Positions 1-5,169 are shown, numbered from the stretch's first letter. The stretch is DNA of 6,635 nt from DTGL01 sp038895395 (GCA_038895395.1 JAWANJ010000047.1:1-6635); one strand, 5' to 3'. Numbers and translations: made by a program. The notes: generated from the sequence alone by a model not told the origin.

Positions 1-55
1 AAAATTGAATTATTAAGTTGTTAAAAAAGTTTTTATTTTCCCATTCTTTAAGAAT
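1..55 (-). terminator. Possible T-rich terminator after the unrecognised minus-strand gene
   Basis: This is the region 3' of the stop codon of the minus-strand gene. Read on the minus strand it contains a run of six Ts (plus-strand A6 at 23-28) followed by further A/T sequence. Archaeal intrinsic termination commonly needs only such T-runs. There is no obvious stable hairpin, so this rests on the T-run and its position alone. Confidence 0.35.
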
Positions 56-811
56 TTATTCTCCTAGAATTTCTTTTACCCTCCTCTTTCTTCTTGAAAA
101 CCTGTAAAGGCCAAGAATTTCATTTACAGGAGTATCTTCCAAATAACGATCTCTTATTTTACTAAAAAGCGTGACTCCGGGTTCTTTTTCAAAATACAAT
201 TCATGACCAGCTTCAAAAAGGGGTTTTGCGCTTTGGAGCACTTTGTATAAAATTACCTCAAACCAAGGTCTGCCAAGAATTTCATTAACCTTTCTCATAT
301 CTACGCCCTTAACGCCTTGTAAGAATTCGATATAGTTCCTATCGAGTATGGGATTAAACCTTATTTTTAGCACAGCGACTTTGCCTATTTTTCGAACAAA
401 AACAGCATAAACGTCTATTGCTTTGTGGCCGTCAGGAAACACATGTTCATTCACATAATGTATTGCAAAATTGCTTTCTGGTGTTAATAGATTTCGAATC
501 ATTTTGACTCTTGCAATGAATAGCTTTGGATTGACTCCATAGGCTACTGTCCACGGAAGTTGTGAATACACAAGGCTCTTTATGTGCTTTCTGTCTGAAT
601 CACAAATAGAACTTGACTTCTTGAGCAAGACTCTCAAATTTCTATAAAGAAAAATTTTATCTTTCTTTGACATCCTTGGTAATCTTACTATATCAACTAC
701 TAAATTTCCTGTTAGTTTTCTTTCAATTTCTGCCGCAATCTCTGGAGGTGACTTCTTTTTGCTTGTTAAACTTTTTCTTCTACGATAAAAGCCAATTAGT
801 TTACCTTTCAT
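56..811 (-). CDS. Hypothetical basic protein, 251 aa, function unknown
   Basis: I do not recognise this protein with confidence. From the ATG at 811 it begins MKGKLIGFYRRRK, has a strongly basic N-terminus with a KKK cluster, and ends in another basic segment (FSRRKRRVKEILGE). No transmembrane segment or signal peptide is evident in this version, so it is probably cytosolic. The middle contains an FAIHY segment, an alternating hydrophobic (beta-like) stretch around AVFVRKIGKVAVLKIRF, then an EFLQG segment followed by probable helices. The QG-then-helices layout faintly recalls the DUF535/VirK-like family, but this is only an impression. The frame stays open to a TTG at 862. I prefer the ATG at 811 because a T-rich TATA-like element lies 23-32 bp upstream of it and a weak GGAAA lies just before it, whereas the TTG version would add a hydrophobic stub (FLFFLLGNFL). 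It diverges from pdaD. Confidence 0.7.
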   Translation of the reverse strand: MKGKLIGFYRRRKSLTSKKKSPPEIAAEIERKLTGNLVVDIVRLPRMSKKDKIFLYRNLRVLLKKSSSICDSDRKHIKSLVYSQLPWTVAYGVNPKLFIARVKMIRNLLTPESNFAIHYVNEHVFPDGHKAIDVYAVFVRKIGKVAVLKIRFNPILDRNYIEFLQGVKGVDMRKVNEILGRPWFEVILYKVLQSAKPLFEAGHELYFEKEPGVTLFSKIRDRYLEDTPVNEILGLYRFSRRKRRVKEILGE

Positions 812-833
812 TAAAAAATTTCCTAATAAGAAA

Positions 834-843
834 AATAAAAAAT
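834..843 (-). promoter_or_regulatory. TATA-like element for the minus-strand hypothetical gene
   Basis: On the minus strand this reads TTTTTTATTT, centred about 27 bp upstream of the ATG at 811. Archaeal TATA boxes usually lie roughly 25 bp upstream of the transcript start, so this spacing predicts a leaderless or nearly leaderless mRNA. The surrounding DNA is so AT-rich that the match alone is weak evidence. Confidence 0.35.
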
Positions 844-906
844 TATCCTTAACTTTACACAAAAACAGTCAGTCAAATTGTTGCAGTTACAAACTTGATA
901 CATACA

Positions 907-923
907 TTTTTAAATCTATATAT
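907..923 (+). promoter_or_regulatory. TATA-box region of pdaD
   Basis: Two overlapping candidates are present: TTTTTAAA (907-914) and TATATAT (917-923). The second is centred about 23 bp before the ATG at 943, which predicts transcription starting at or within a few bases of the start codon. No Shine-Dalgarno-like sequence lies between the box and the ATG, consistent with a leaderless mRNA. Confidence 0.5.
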
Positions 924-942
924 CAAATAAATAAACTTTAGA

Positions 943-1407
943 ATGGATATAATTATCACAGCTGCTACGGGCACTGGCAATACTGAGCTTAGTGCTTTTG
1001 ATAATGCATTGTGGAATGCAGGTGTCGCTAATTATAATTTGATTAAGCTTAGCTCAATTATACCTCCGGGTTCTAGAATAGTGATAAAAAAGCCAGATCT
1101 GAAACCAGAGGAGTATGGCCAAAGACTTTACGTTGTATTAAGTGAGCAGAGAGTTAGCAAAAGAGGACAAGTGGCTTGCGCTGGAGTTGGCTGGTATCTG
1201 CTTGAGGACGGCCGTGGTGTTTTCGTGGAACATCATGGCACATCTGTGAAAAAAGTTGAGAAGCAGCTAATAAAGTCTCTTCAAGACTTGGCTAGGCAGC
1301 GTGGTGTAAAGGGAGTTCAATTTCATACAAAGACTTCAAGCATAAAGTGCAAGGACAAACCAGTGTGTGCCTTAGTTTGTGCAATCTACAAAAGCGAACC
1401 TTGGTAA
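943..1407 (+). CDS. pdaD: Pyruvoyl-dependent arginine decarboxylase
   Basis: This enzyme decarboxylates L-arginine to agmatine and CO2, the entry step to polyamines in many archaea. Agmatine is also the substrate that archaeal TiaS attaches to tRNA-Ile2. The 154-aa product is close in length to the characterised Methanocaldococcus jannaschii enzyme of about 165 aa. The diagnostic self-cleavage segment LSSIIPPG is present. Cleavage between Ser37 and Ser38 would give a 37-residue beta chain and an alpha chain whose first residue, Ser38, becomes the pyruvoyl cofactor. The later GVFVEHHG segment places Glu96 in the position expected for the catalytic acid of the family; that assignment comes from alignment by eye. 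It is cytosolic, normally an assembly of trimers. The ATG at 943 is supported by the TATA region just upstream and by the family's short N-terminus. The next gene lies about 100 bp downstream with its own TATA-like box, so this is probably a single-gene transcript. Confidence 0.96.
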   Translation: MDIIITAATGTGNTELSAFDNALWNAGVANYNLIKLSSIIPPGSRIVIKKPDLKPEEYGQRLYVVLSEQRVSKRGQVACAGVGWYLLEDGRGVFVEHHGTSVKKVEKQLIKSLQDLARQRGVKGVQFHTKTSSIKCKDKPVCALVCAIYKSEPW

Positions 1408-1469
1408 TGCTCAAAATTTGAATCCAGTTTATGTCCAGCATTCCATATTTTTGTTTACTCAACGCAACC

Positions 1470-1477
1470 TATAAAAA
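1470..1477 (+). promoter_or_regulatory. TATA box of the MBF1-like/site-2 protease pair
   Basis: TATAAAAA lies 32-39 bp before the ATG at 1509. This would put the transcript start roughly 5-15 nt before that ATG. A transcript from this box would exclude the upstream in-frame ATG at 1431, so the site also argues for the shorter protein. Confidence 0.5.
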
Positions 1478-1508
1478 AACAATCTCCTTTGTATGGTTTT
1501 GTGATAGT

Positions 1509-1889
1509 ATGCTTTGCGAAGTTTGTGGTAAGAAAACGGCAAAGCTTTACAGAGCAGAAATAGAAGGAGCAGAACTTTCAGTTTGTGAGGAATGTTCTAA
1601 ACTTGGCAAAGTTCTAATGGATCGACGCAATGATGCTGCACAACCAAAAATCAGGAAAAAAATTACTCAAAAGCCAGATATAAAAGAGCCGCCAGTGCTT
1701 GTGGAAAACTTTGGGCTGGAAGTTAAAAAAGCAAGGGAGAAGCTTGGCCTTACCAGGGAAGAGCTTGCTAAAAAGATTTTTGAGAAGGAGTCTTTACTTG
1801 TAAGGATTGAAAACACAAATTTTGAGCCAGAAGAAAAAGTTGTGAGAAAACTCGAAAAAGTTCTTGGAGTAAAACTATTAGAGCAGTGA
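1509..1889 (+). CDS. MBF1-like transcription factor (zinc ribbon + HTH), 126 aa
   Basis: Archaeal MBF1 proteins pair an N-terminal zinc ribbon with a Cro/C1-type helix-turn-helix and associate with the basal transcription machinery. Both parts are visible. CxxC pairs at Cys3/Cys6 (MLCEVCGKK) and Cys26/Cys29 (CEEC) make the zinc ribbon. A charged, Pro/Lys-rich linker follows at about residues 35-65. The HTH domain runs from about residue 67 to the end, with LGLTREELAKKI and LVRIEN as its core. The frame is open from an ATG at 1431, but that adds 26 residues unlike the family N-terminus and starts upstream of the TATA box; archaeal MBF1 proteins typically begin with M-x-C-E-x-C, as at 1509. At 126 aa it is somewhat short for archaeal MBF1. 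The stop codon lies 4 bp before the site-2 protease start, so the two are almost certainly cotranscribed. Confidence 0.9.
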   Translation: MLCEVCGKKTAKLYRAEIEGAELSVCEECSKLGKVLMDRRNDAAQPKIRKKITQKPDIKEPPVLVENFGLEVKKAREKLGLTREELAKKIFEKESLLVRIENTNFEPEEKVVRKLEKVLGVKLLEQ

Positions 1890-1893
1890 CAAT

Positions 1894-3324
1894 ATGGTGC
1901 TTTTTGAAGAGTCTCTTAATTTAATTGGCGTTCTTATATTAATACTTCTTTTTGTTTTGGGTTCAACTTACATAATAAGACGTTTCCATGGGGTTGAAGC
2001 TCACGTTGTATACTCTCTATGGCGTAGTAAAAAACTTTTGAAAGTGTTTGAACGTTTACGTTTCTTGGCACCAATAGTAAACACAATATCGATTCTTGGA
2101 GCAATTTTTGGTTTTGGTATTTTGGCATCAGATTTTCTTTTTATGAAAAAACAAAGTTTGCCGAAAAGGCTAATTTGTGCTTCTATAGTTGCTGTGTTTT
2201 TAGAAGTCTTTTATTTTTTTACTTTGAGACCTATTGTTATTGGAGCAAAATTTACTCAACAGTATGACGTCATTCTTGGTTCAGCTTTTTCAGTATTCGG
2301 AGTCTCATCTTTTGGCCTTTTGTTAATGCTTTTCAACGGTTTTCATATATTGAAAGGTATATTTACAGGTTCAACTGTTTGTCCTGGGGTAGCGCCTCTT
2401 ATACCTGGTGTCAAAATACCAAAGGTACCTGTTTTTATACCGTGGTATGGATGGATTGCCTTGTTAGTTGCCATGATATTGCATGAAGGCGCTCACGGGA
2501 TACAAGCTTTAAAAGAAAAGTTTAGCCTAAAAAGTGCTGGTGTTTTGTTAGTGGGTGTGTTACCTATTGGGGCCTTTGTTGAGCCTGATGAAGATCGGCT
2601 AAAAAATTCAAAGCCAGACAAACGCATACTTACATACGCTGCAGGACCATCCGCAAATCTTTTTTCAATCCCATTTTTTGTAATCATAGCTTTGCTATTT
2701 AATTCACATTTTGTGGCTCCAGTATATGAAAGATACTATAAATCTTATCTTGAAAGCGTTGCATACGTTGAGATAACAAACGTGCCAGAAACAATACCTT
2801 ATTGTAATAACCCAAGTAGTCCTGCTTATGGAATTCTAAGGCCAGGCATGCGCATACTGGCAGTTGATGGAAACCTCATAAAAAACCGTGTTGAACTTTA
2901 CAATATACTAAACACTAATAGATTAAAAGAAAGAAACTTCACAATAATTGATGATAACAAAGAAATGACAGTCACAATATACCCAAATCAAGAACTTCCG
3001 CTTTCACCACCTGAAAACTTTGGCTTCACGGTGAGAGACGTTCTTAAAGAAAGTGCACAAATTGACAACGAAGCAAAAGCAGCCCTTACTGGTTTATATC
3101 TAATAGAGAGTTTGCTTTGGCTGTGTTTCTTGCTGTCTTTTTTAATTATGATTTTCAATTTCTTACCAATAATTCCATTAGATGGTGGTTATATCGCGAG
3201 CGACATTTACTCTTACTATTTCTTAGGTGAAATCAATGAAAAAAATAAAAAGATAATATCTGACTTATTCCTAATATTTTTCTTCATCGTAGCTGTTTTG
3301 AATATAGTTCCTTTTTTTATATAA
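1894..3324 (+). CDS. Site-2 protease family (M50) intramembrane zinc metalloprotease with PDZ domain
   Basis: M50 proteases cut substrate proteins within the membrane, often releasing transcription factors or clearing remnant signal peptides. Both catalytic motifs are present: HEGAH (His197, Glu198, His201) in a membrane helix, and NFLPIIPLDGG, with Asn422, Pro425 and the third zinc ligand Asp430. GAFVEPDED (226-234) and AAGPSAN (249-255) are further family blocks. A PDZ-like domain spans about residues 300-370 (GILRPGMRILAVDG). Hydrophobic segments lie near 8-28, 58-80, 91-113, 127-150, 182-205, 212-230, 254-270, 400-428 and 455-476; the protein ends within the last one. It has 476 aa, with an N-terminal membrane extension of about 180 residues before the core. 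The ATG follows the MBF1-like stop by 4 bp; a GTGA overlapping that stop may act as a weak ribosome-binding site, suggesting translational coupling. Natural substrates cannot be read from the sequence. Confidence 0.93.
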   Translation: MVLFEESLNLIGVLILILLFVLGSTYIIRRFHGVEAHVVYSLWRSKKLLKVFERLRFLAPIVNTISILGAIFGFGILASDFLFMKKQSLPKRLICASIVAVFLEVFYFFTLRPIVIGAKFTQQYDVILGSAFSVFGVSSFGLLLMLFNGFHILKGIFTGSTVCPGVAPLIPGVKIPKVPVFIPWYGWIALLVAMILHEGAHGIQALKEKFSLKSAGVLLVGVLPIGAFVEPDEDRLKNSKPDKRILTYAAGPSANLFSIPFFVIIALLFNSHFVAPVYERYYKSYLESVAYVEITNVPETIPYCNNPSSPAYGILRPGMRILAVDGNLIKNRVELYNILNTNRLKERNFTIIDDNKEMTVTIYPNQELPLSPPENFGFTVRDVLKESAQIDNEAKAALTGLYLIESLLWLCFLLSFLIMIFNFLPIIPLDGGYIASDIYSYYFLGEINEKNKKIISDLFLIFFFIVAVLNIVPFFI

Positions 3325-3400
3325 AAAAAATTAAAAAAAATAAAAAAATAGAAAGAATAAAATGAAAGAATAAAATAAAGTAGAAAAAAGAAATAGTTGA
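3322..3400. terminator. A/T/G-only convergent 3' spacer; T-rich terminator for ftsZ
   Basis: This spacer separates the site-2 protease stop from the ftsZ stop. The plus strand has no C between about 3312 and 3394. Read on the minus strand after ftsZ, it gives a pyrimidine-rich tract ending in T7, T8 and T8 runs, which fits archaeal intrinsic termination. On the plus strand the only T-run is T7 at 3312-3318, inside the last codons of the protease, so termination in that direction is less clear. Confidence 0.5.
3351..3376. repeat. Perfect 13-bp tandem duplication
   Basis: GAAAGAATAAAAT occurs twice, head to tail, at 3351-3363 and 3364-3376 with no mismatch. It lies in the spacer between the convergent protease and ftsZ genes. 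Slippage in a low-complexity spacer is the simplest origin; no function is evident. Confidence 0.85.
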
Positions 3401-3402
3401 CT

Positions 3403-4476
3403 TTAAGGTATGAAGTCAAGGCCTAGGTCCTTACTGCTGGTGTAGCCACTTGCTGCTTTTATGGATTTTGTTGCGCCTTTTATGTACGGTGATGTTACTC
3501 CAGTAAAGATACCTATCACTTCCAACTTGTTCTCAAATGTAGGGTCAACCCTTGCACCCCAAATTACTTGTGCTTTTGGATCTATGTGTTCTGTAAGTAG
3601 TTCGCCAACAGCATTGGCTTCACCAAGCGTTAGCTCTGGGCCTCCAGTTATGTGAATCAGTGCACCTGTTGCTCCTTCTATGTTTACATCAAGCAAAGCA
3701 TTCTTTAGAGTGTCCTCCACAACTTCGTTTACTCTGTCTACTGACTTGGATTCACCAACCGCAATCATACTCAAGCCTTTGTTGCTCATAACTGCACGTA
3801 CGTCAGCGTAGTCTAGGTTTATCAATGATGGCTGAGTGATTGTTTCAGTTATTCCTCTGACAGCCCTCGCTATAACTTCATCAGCAACTCTGAAAGCATC
3901 TTGTATTGGCAAATTAGGCACCAATTCTACTAAGCGATTGTTATCTATCACAATAACAGTATCCGCAGTTTCCTGAAGTCTTTGTATACCCCCCTCAGCT
4001 TTTTCAAGCCTCGCTTTTTCAAGAGCAAAAGGATATGTTACCATTGCTATTACAATTGCACCTTGCTCTTTGGCAATCTCTGCAATTATTGGTGCACTTC
4101 CTGTTCCTGTGCCACCACCCATACCAGCAGTTAAAAACAAGAGGTCTACCCCACTTAATACCTCTTCTAACGCACTTCTGGACACTTCTGCTGCTTTAGC
4201 ACCTATTTCAGGGTAGCCACCAGCACCCAAACCTCGAGTGACGCTTTTACCTATCAGTATCTTTGTTAACTCGTCACTCATCAAAGAAAGGTGCTGCTTG
4301 TCTGTATTTACTGCAACAAGCTTTGCACCAACAATACCCATACCGGCAAGCCTGTTGACAGTATTACAGCCGCCACCACCTGTACCCACAACCATTATTT
4401 TGGGCGTGCCAAACTCTTCCAAAGTATCTTCTTCAACCTTGGACTTATCAACAGCATTTTCAATAATACTTTTCAT
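3403..4476 (-). CDS. ftsZ: Cell division protein FtsZ, archaeal type, 357 aa
   Basis: FtsZ is the tubulin-like GTPase that polymerises into the division ring on the inner face of the membrane. Visible hallmarks are the N-terminal nucleotide-binding glycine loop (VGTGGGGCNTVNRL), the NTDKQHL segment, the tubulin signature GGGTGTG at 120-126, and the T7 synergy loop NLDYAD at 220-225 with Asp222 and Asp225 needed for GTP hydrolysis across the interface. The C-terminal subdomain runs to about residue 325. A short tail ends in GLDFIP and lacks the bacterial FtsA/ZipA-binding peptide. It resembles the euryarchaeal FtsZ1/FtsZ2 group; I cannot assign the paralogue by eye. The start is the ATG at 4476: GAGGTGA lies 5 nt upstream, and the GTG at 4485 that extends the frame by three residues overlaps that ribosome-binding site. 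It stands alone on its strand. Confidence 0.97.
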   Translation of the reverse strand: MKSIIENAVDKSKVEEDTLEEFGTPKIMVVGTGGGGCNTVNRLAGMGIVGAKLVAVNTDKQHLSLMSDELTKILIGKSVTRGLGAGGYPEIGAKAAEVSRSALEEVLSGVDLLFLTAGMGGGTGTGSAPIIAEIAKEQGAIVIAMVTYPFALEKARLEKAEGGIQRLQETADTVIVIDNNRLVELVPNLPIQDAFRVADEVIARAVRGITETITQPSLINLDYADVRAVMSNKGLSMIAVGESKSVDRVNEVVEDTLKNALLDVNIEGATGALIHITGGPELTLGEANAVGELLTEHIDPKAQVIWGARVDPTFENKLEVIGIFTGVTSPYIKGATKSIKAASGYTSSKDLGLDFIP

Positions 4477-4481
4477 ACACC

Positions 4482-4488
4482 TCACCTC
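4482..4488 (-). promoter_or_regulatory. Strong Shine-Dalgarno site of ftsZ
   Basis: GAGGTGA on the minus strand, 5 nt before the ATG at 4476, matches seven consecutive bases expected to pair with the archaeal 16S rRNA 3' end. It decides the start: the in-frame GTG at 4485 overlaps it. It is the only strong ribosome-binding site I see in the window. Confidence 0.85.
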
Positions 4489-4534
4489 AATTTCATTAAA
4501 AAAGTTTGTTTTGTATAATATATTCGATAAACTC

Positions 4535-4544
4535 CTTTAAATAG
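4535..4544 (-). promoter_or_regulatory. TATA box of ftsZ
   Basis: CTATTTAAAG on the minus strand is a good archaeal TATA match, preceded by a purine-rich AAAAG that could serve as a TFB-recognition element. A start about 25 bp downstream, near 4515, would give a 5' leader of roughly 35-40 nt carrying the Shine-Dalgarno site. Confidence 0.6.
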
Positions 4545-4626
4545 CTTTTGTTTTGAAAAAAAGAAAAAATTAACATTTTGTTTCACAACAGCTTTTTTGT
4601 TAATAAAAAATTTACCTGTTAAGATA

Positions 4627-4663
4627 TTTAAAGTTTTTTAATCTAACTTTAAAAATTTTTTTT
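4627..4663 (+). repeat. Inverted repeat followed by T8, terminator-like on the plus strand
   Basis: TTTAAAGTT (4627-4635) and AACTTTAAA (4645-4653) are perfect 9-bp arms around a 9-nt loop. With one A/A mismatch and one G-T pair the stem extends outward to about 15 bp. A run of eight Ts follows at 4656-4663. All but one base pair in each perfect arm is A-T, so the structure is weak, and no gene that would need a plus-strand terminator here is known. Confidence 0.4.
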
Positions 4664-4723
4664 GTTATTTTTTCTTACATGGGTTTCACTATTTTAGGAA
4701 ATTTTTTTATAAAAACAAAATAA

Positions 4724-4738
4724 TTGTTTATTAAACAA
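4724..4738. repeat. 15-bp palindrome
   Basis: TTGTTTATTAAACAA is a perfect palindrome of 7-bp arms around a central T. Its symmetry suits a dimeric protein site, but in DNA of this composition such a palindrome can arise by chance. Confidence 0.5.
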
Positions 4739-4780
4739 AAAAAAGTGTTTAAAACAGGCAAAAATTCTTAAAAAAGTAAT

Positions 4781-4811
4781 AAATCTGCTATTTTTTGTTA
4801 AAAACAGATTT
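4781..4811. repeat. Inverted repeat with 7-bp arms
   Basis: AAATCTG (4781-4787) and CAGATTT (4805-4811) are exact inverse complements. An inner TTTTT/AAAAA pairing could extend the stem after a 3-nt bulge. It ends 13 bp before the next palindrome, at 4825. Confidence 0.5.
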
Positions 4812-4824
4812 TAGCCATTGATAT

Positions 4825-4842
4825 CAAGTTGTAGACAACTTG
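4825..4842. repeat. 18-bp palindrome, operator-like
   Basis: CAAGTTGTAGACAACTTG has perfect 8-bp arms around the dinucleotide AG. It contains more G and C than its surroundings and is the most distinctive inverted repeat in the region. It could be a binding site for a dimeric regulator or a short hairpin in RNA. It lies about 12 bp upstream of a TATA-like TTATAAAA. Confidence 0.7.
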
Positions 4843-4964
4843 CTAAGGTTAACTTATAAAACTTTATAACTTTAGTTATGTATATGTTACCCTTTTTGAC
4901 ATTTTTTGGTACGATAGCAACTATTAAAAAAGCATCCCTAACGAATAATATAAAAAGTGTTTTT

Positions 4965-4980
4965 GTATATCTTTATTTTT
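4965..4980 (+). promoter_or_regulatory. Probable promoter element of tRNA-Asn
   Basis: GTATATCTTTATTTTT lies 33-48 bp before the first base of the tRNA. A TATA element here would start a transcript with a short 5' leader to be removed by RNase P. The GC-rich GTCCTGGGCCCC (4981-4992) sits directly after it, which is unusual for this region. Confidence 0.4.
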
Positions 4981-5012
4981 GTCCTGGGCCCCAAAACTAA
5001 AAAAAGATAATT

Positions 5013-5084
5013 GTCCAAGTAGCTCAGTGGTAGAGCAACCGGCTGTTAACCGGTAGGTCGGAGGTTCGAATCCTCCCTTGGACG
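5013..5084 (+). tRNA. tRNA-Asn (anticodon GUU)
   Basis: A complete cloverleaf can be drawn. The acceptor stem is GTCCAAG (5013-5019) with CTTGGAC (5077-5083), plus discriminator G at 5084. The D-stem is GCTC/GAGC around the short loop AGTGGTA. The anticodon stem is ACCGG/CCGGT around CTGTTAA, with GTT at 5045-5047. The variable loop has 5 nt, and the T-stem is GGAGG/CCTCC around TTCGAAT. Every stem is fully paired. GUU reads both Asn codons, AAC and AAU. There is no intron, and CCA is not encoded, so the CCA-adding enzyme must supply it. The short D-loop is typical of archaea. Confidence 0.98.
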
Positions 5085-5110
5085 AATTTCTCATTTTATA
5101 TAAATTTTTT
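5085..5110 (+). terminator. T-rich terminator of tRNA-Asn
   Basis: The tRNA 3' end is followed by several T-clusters, ending in T6 at 5105-5110. Archaeal RNA polymerase terminates at such T-runs without a hairpin. The position directly after the tRNA supports this reading. Confidence 0.5.
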
Positions 5111-5132
5111 GTTGTCAGCCCAAAAATTACAC

Positions 5133-5144
5133 TTAAATTTATTA
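5133..5144 (+). promoter_or_regulatory. TATA-like region of the rhomboid gene
   Basis: TTAAATTTATTA lies 26-37 bp before the ATG at 5170. It would give a transcript starting within a few bases of the start codon. No Shine-Dalgarno motif is present, consistent with leaderless translation. Confidence 0.45.
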
Positions 5145-5169
5145 AACAAATCTTAGCTAACATTTCTTA

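Larger units (their letters stand above)
4477..5012. other. Gene-poor, AT-rich intergenic region with four inverted repeats
   Basis: About 530 bp separate ftsZ from tRNA-Asn. By hand count, 4561-4800 is about 17% G+C, and 4621-4740 only about 14%. The region holds the ftsZ promoter and leader at one end and the tRNA promoter at the other. In between lie inverted repeats at 4627-4653, 4724-4738, 4781-4811 and 4825-4842. The only reading frame of any note in the part I checked is a 40-codon one at 4878-5000, which I do not call a gene. No known RNA family is recognisable. Confidence 0.7.

Noticed and set aside
667..852. 61-aa plus-strand frame opposite the unrecognised minus-strand gene
   Set aside because: It is antisense to a much longer frame, is dominated by Leu/Phe from A-rich opposite codons, and lacks a promoter or ribosome-binding site.
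4238..4540. 100-aa and 75-aa plus-strand frames over the 5' part of ftsZ
   Set aside because: Both lie antisense to strongly conserved ftsZ codons and have no family features; the protein sequence of ftsZ explains them.
4679..4723. 14-codon plus-strand ATG frame in the intergenic region
   Set aside because: Too short, with no ribosome-binding site, and of a length expected by chance.
4477..5012. Replication origin call for the AT-rich intergenic region
   Set aside because: No orc1/cdc6 gene nearby and no recognisable origin recognition box; AT-richness plus palindromes is not enough to name it an origin.
5013..5084. tRNA-Asn as an integration (att) site
   Set aside because: No integrase gene and no evident repeat of the tRNA 3' end in the window; the flanking genes look like core genes.
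4924..5163. 79-aa minus-strand frame containing GGFEPPTYRLTAG
   Set aside because: It is the antisense translation of tRNA-Asn; this peptide pattern is a familiar artefact of reading tRNA genes on the opposite strand.
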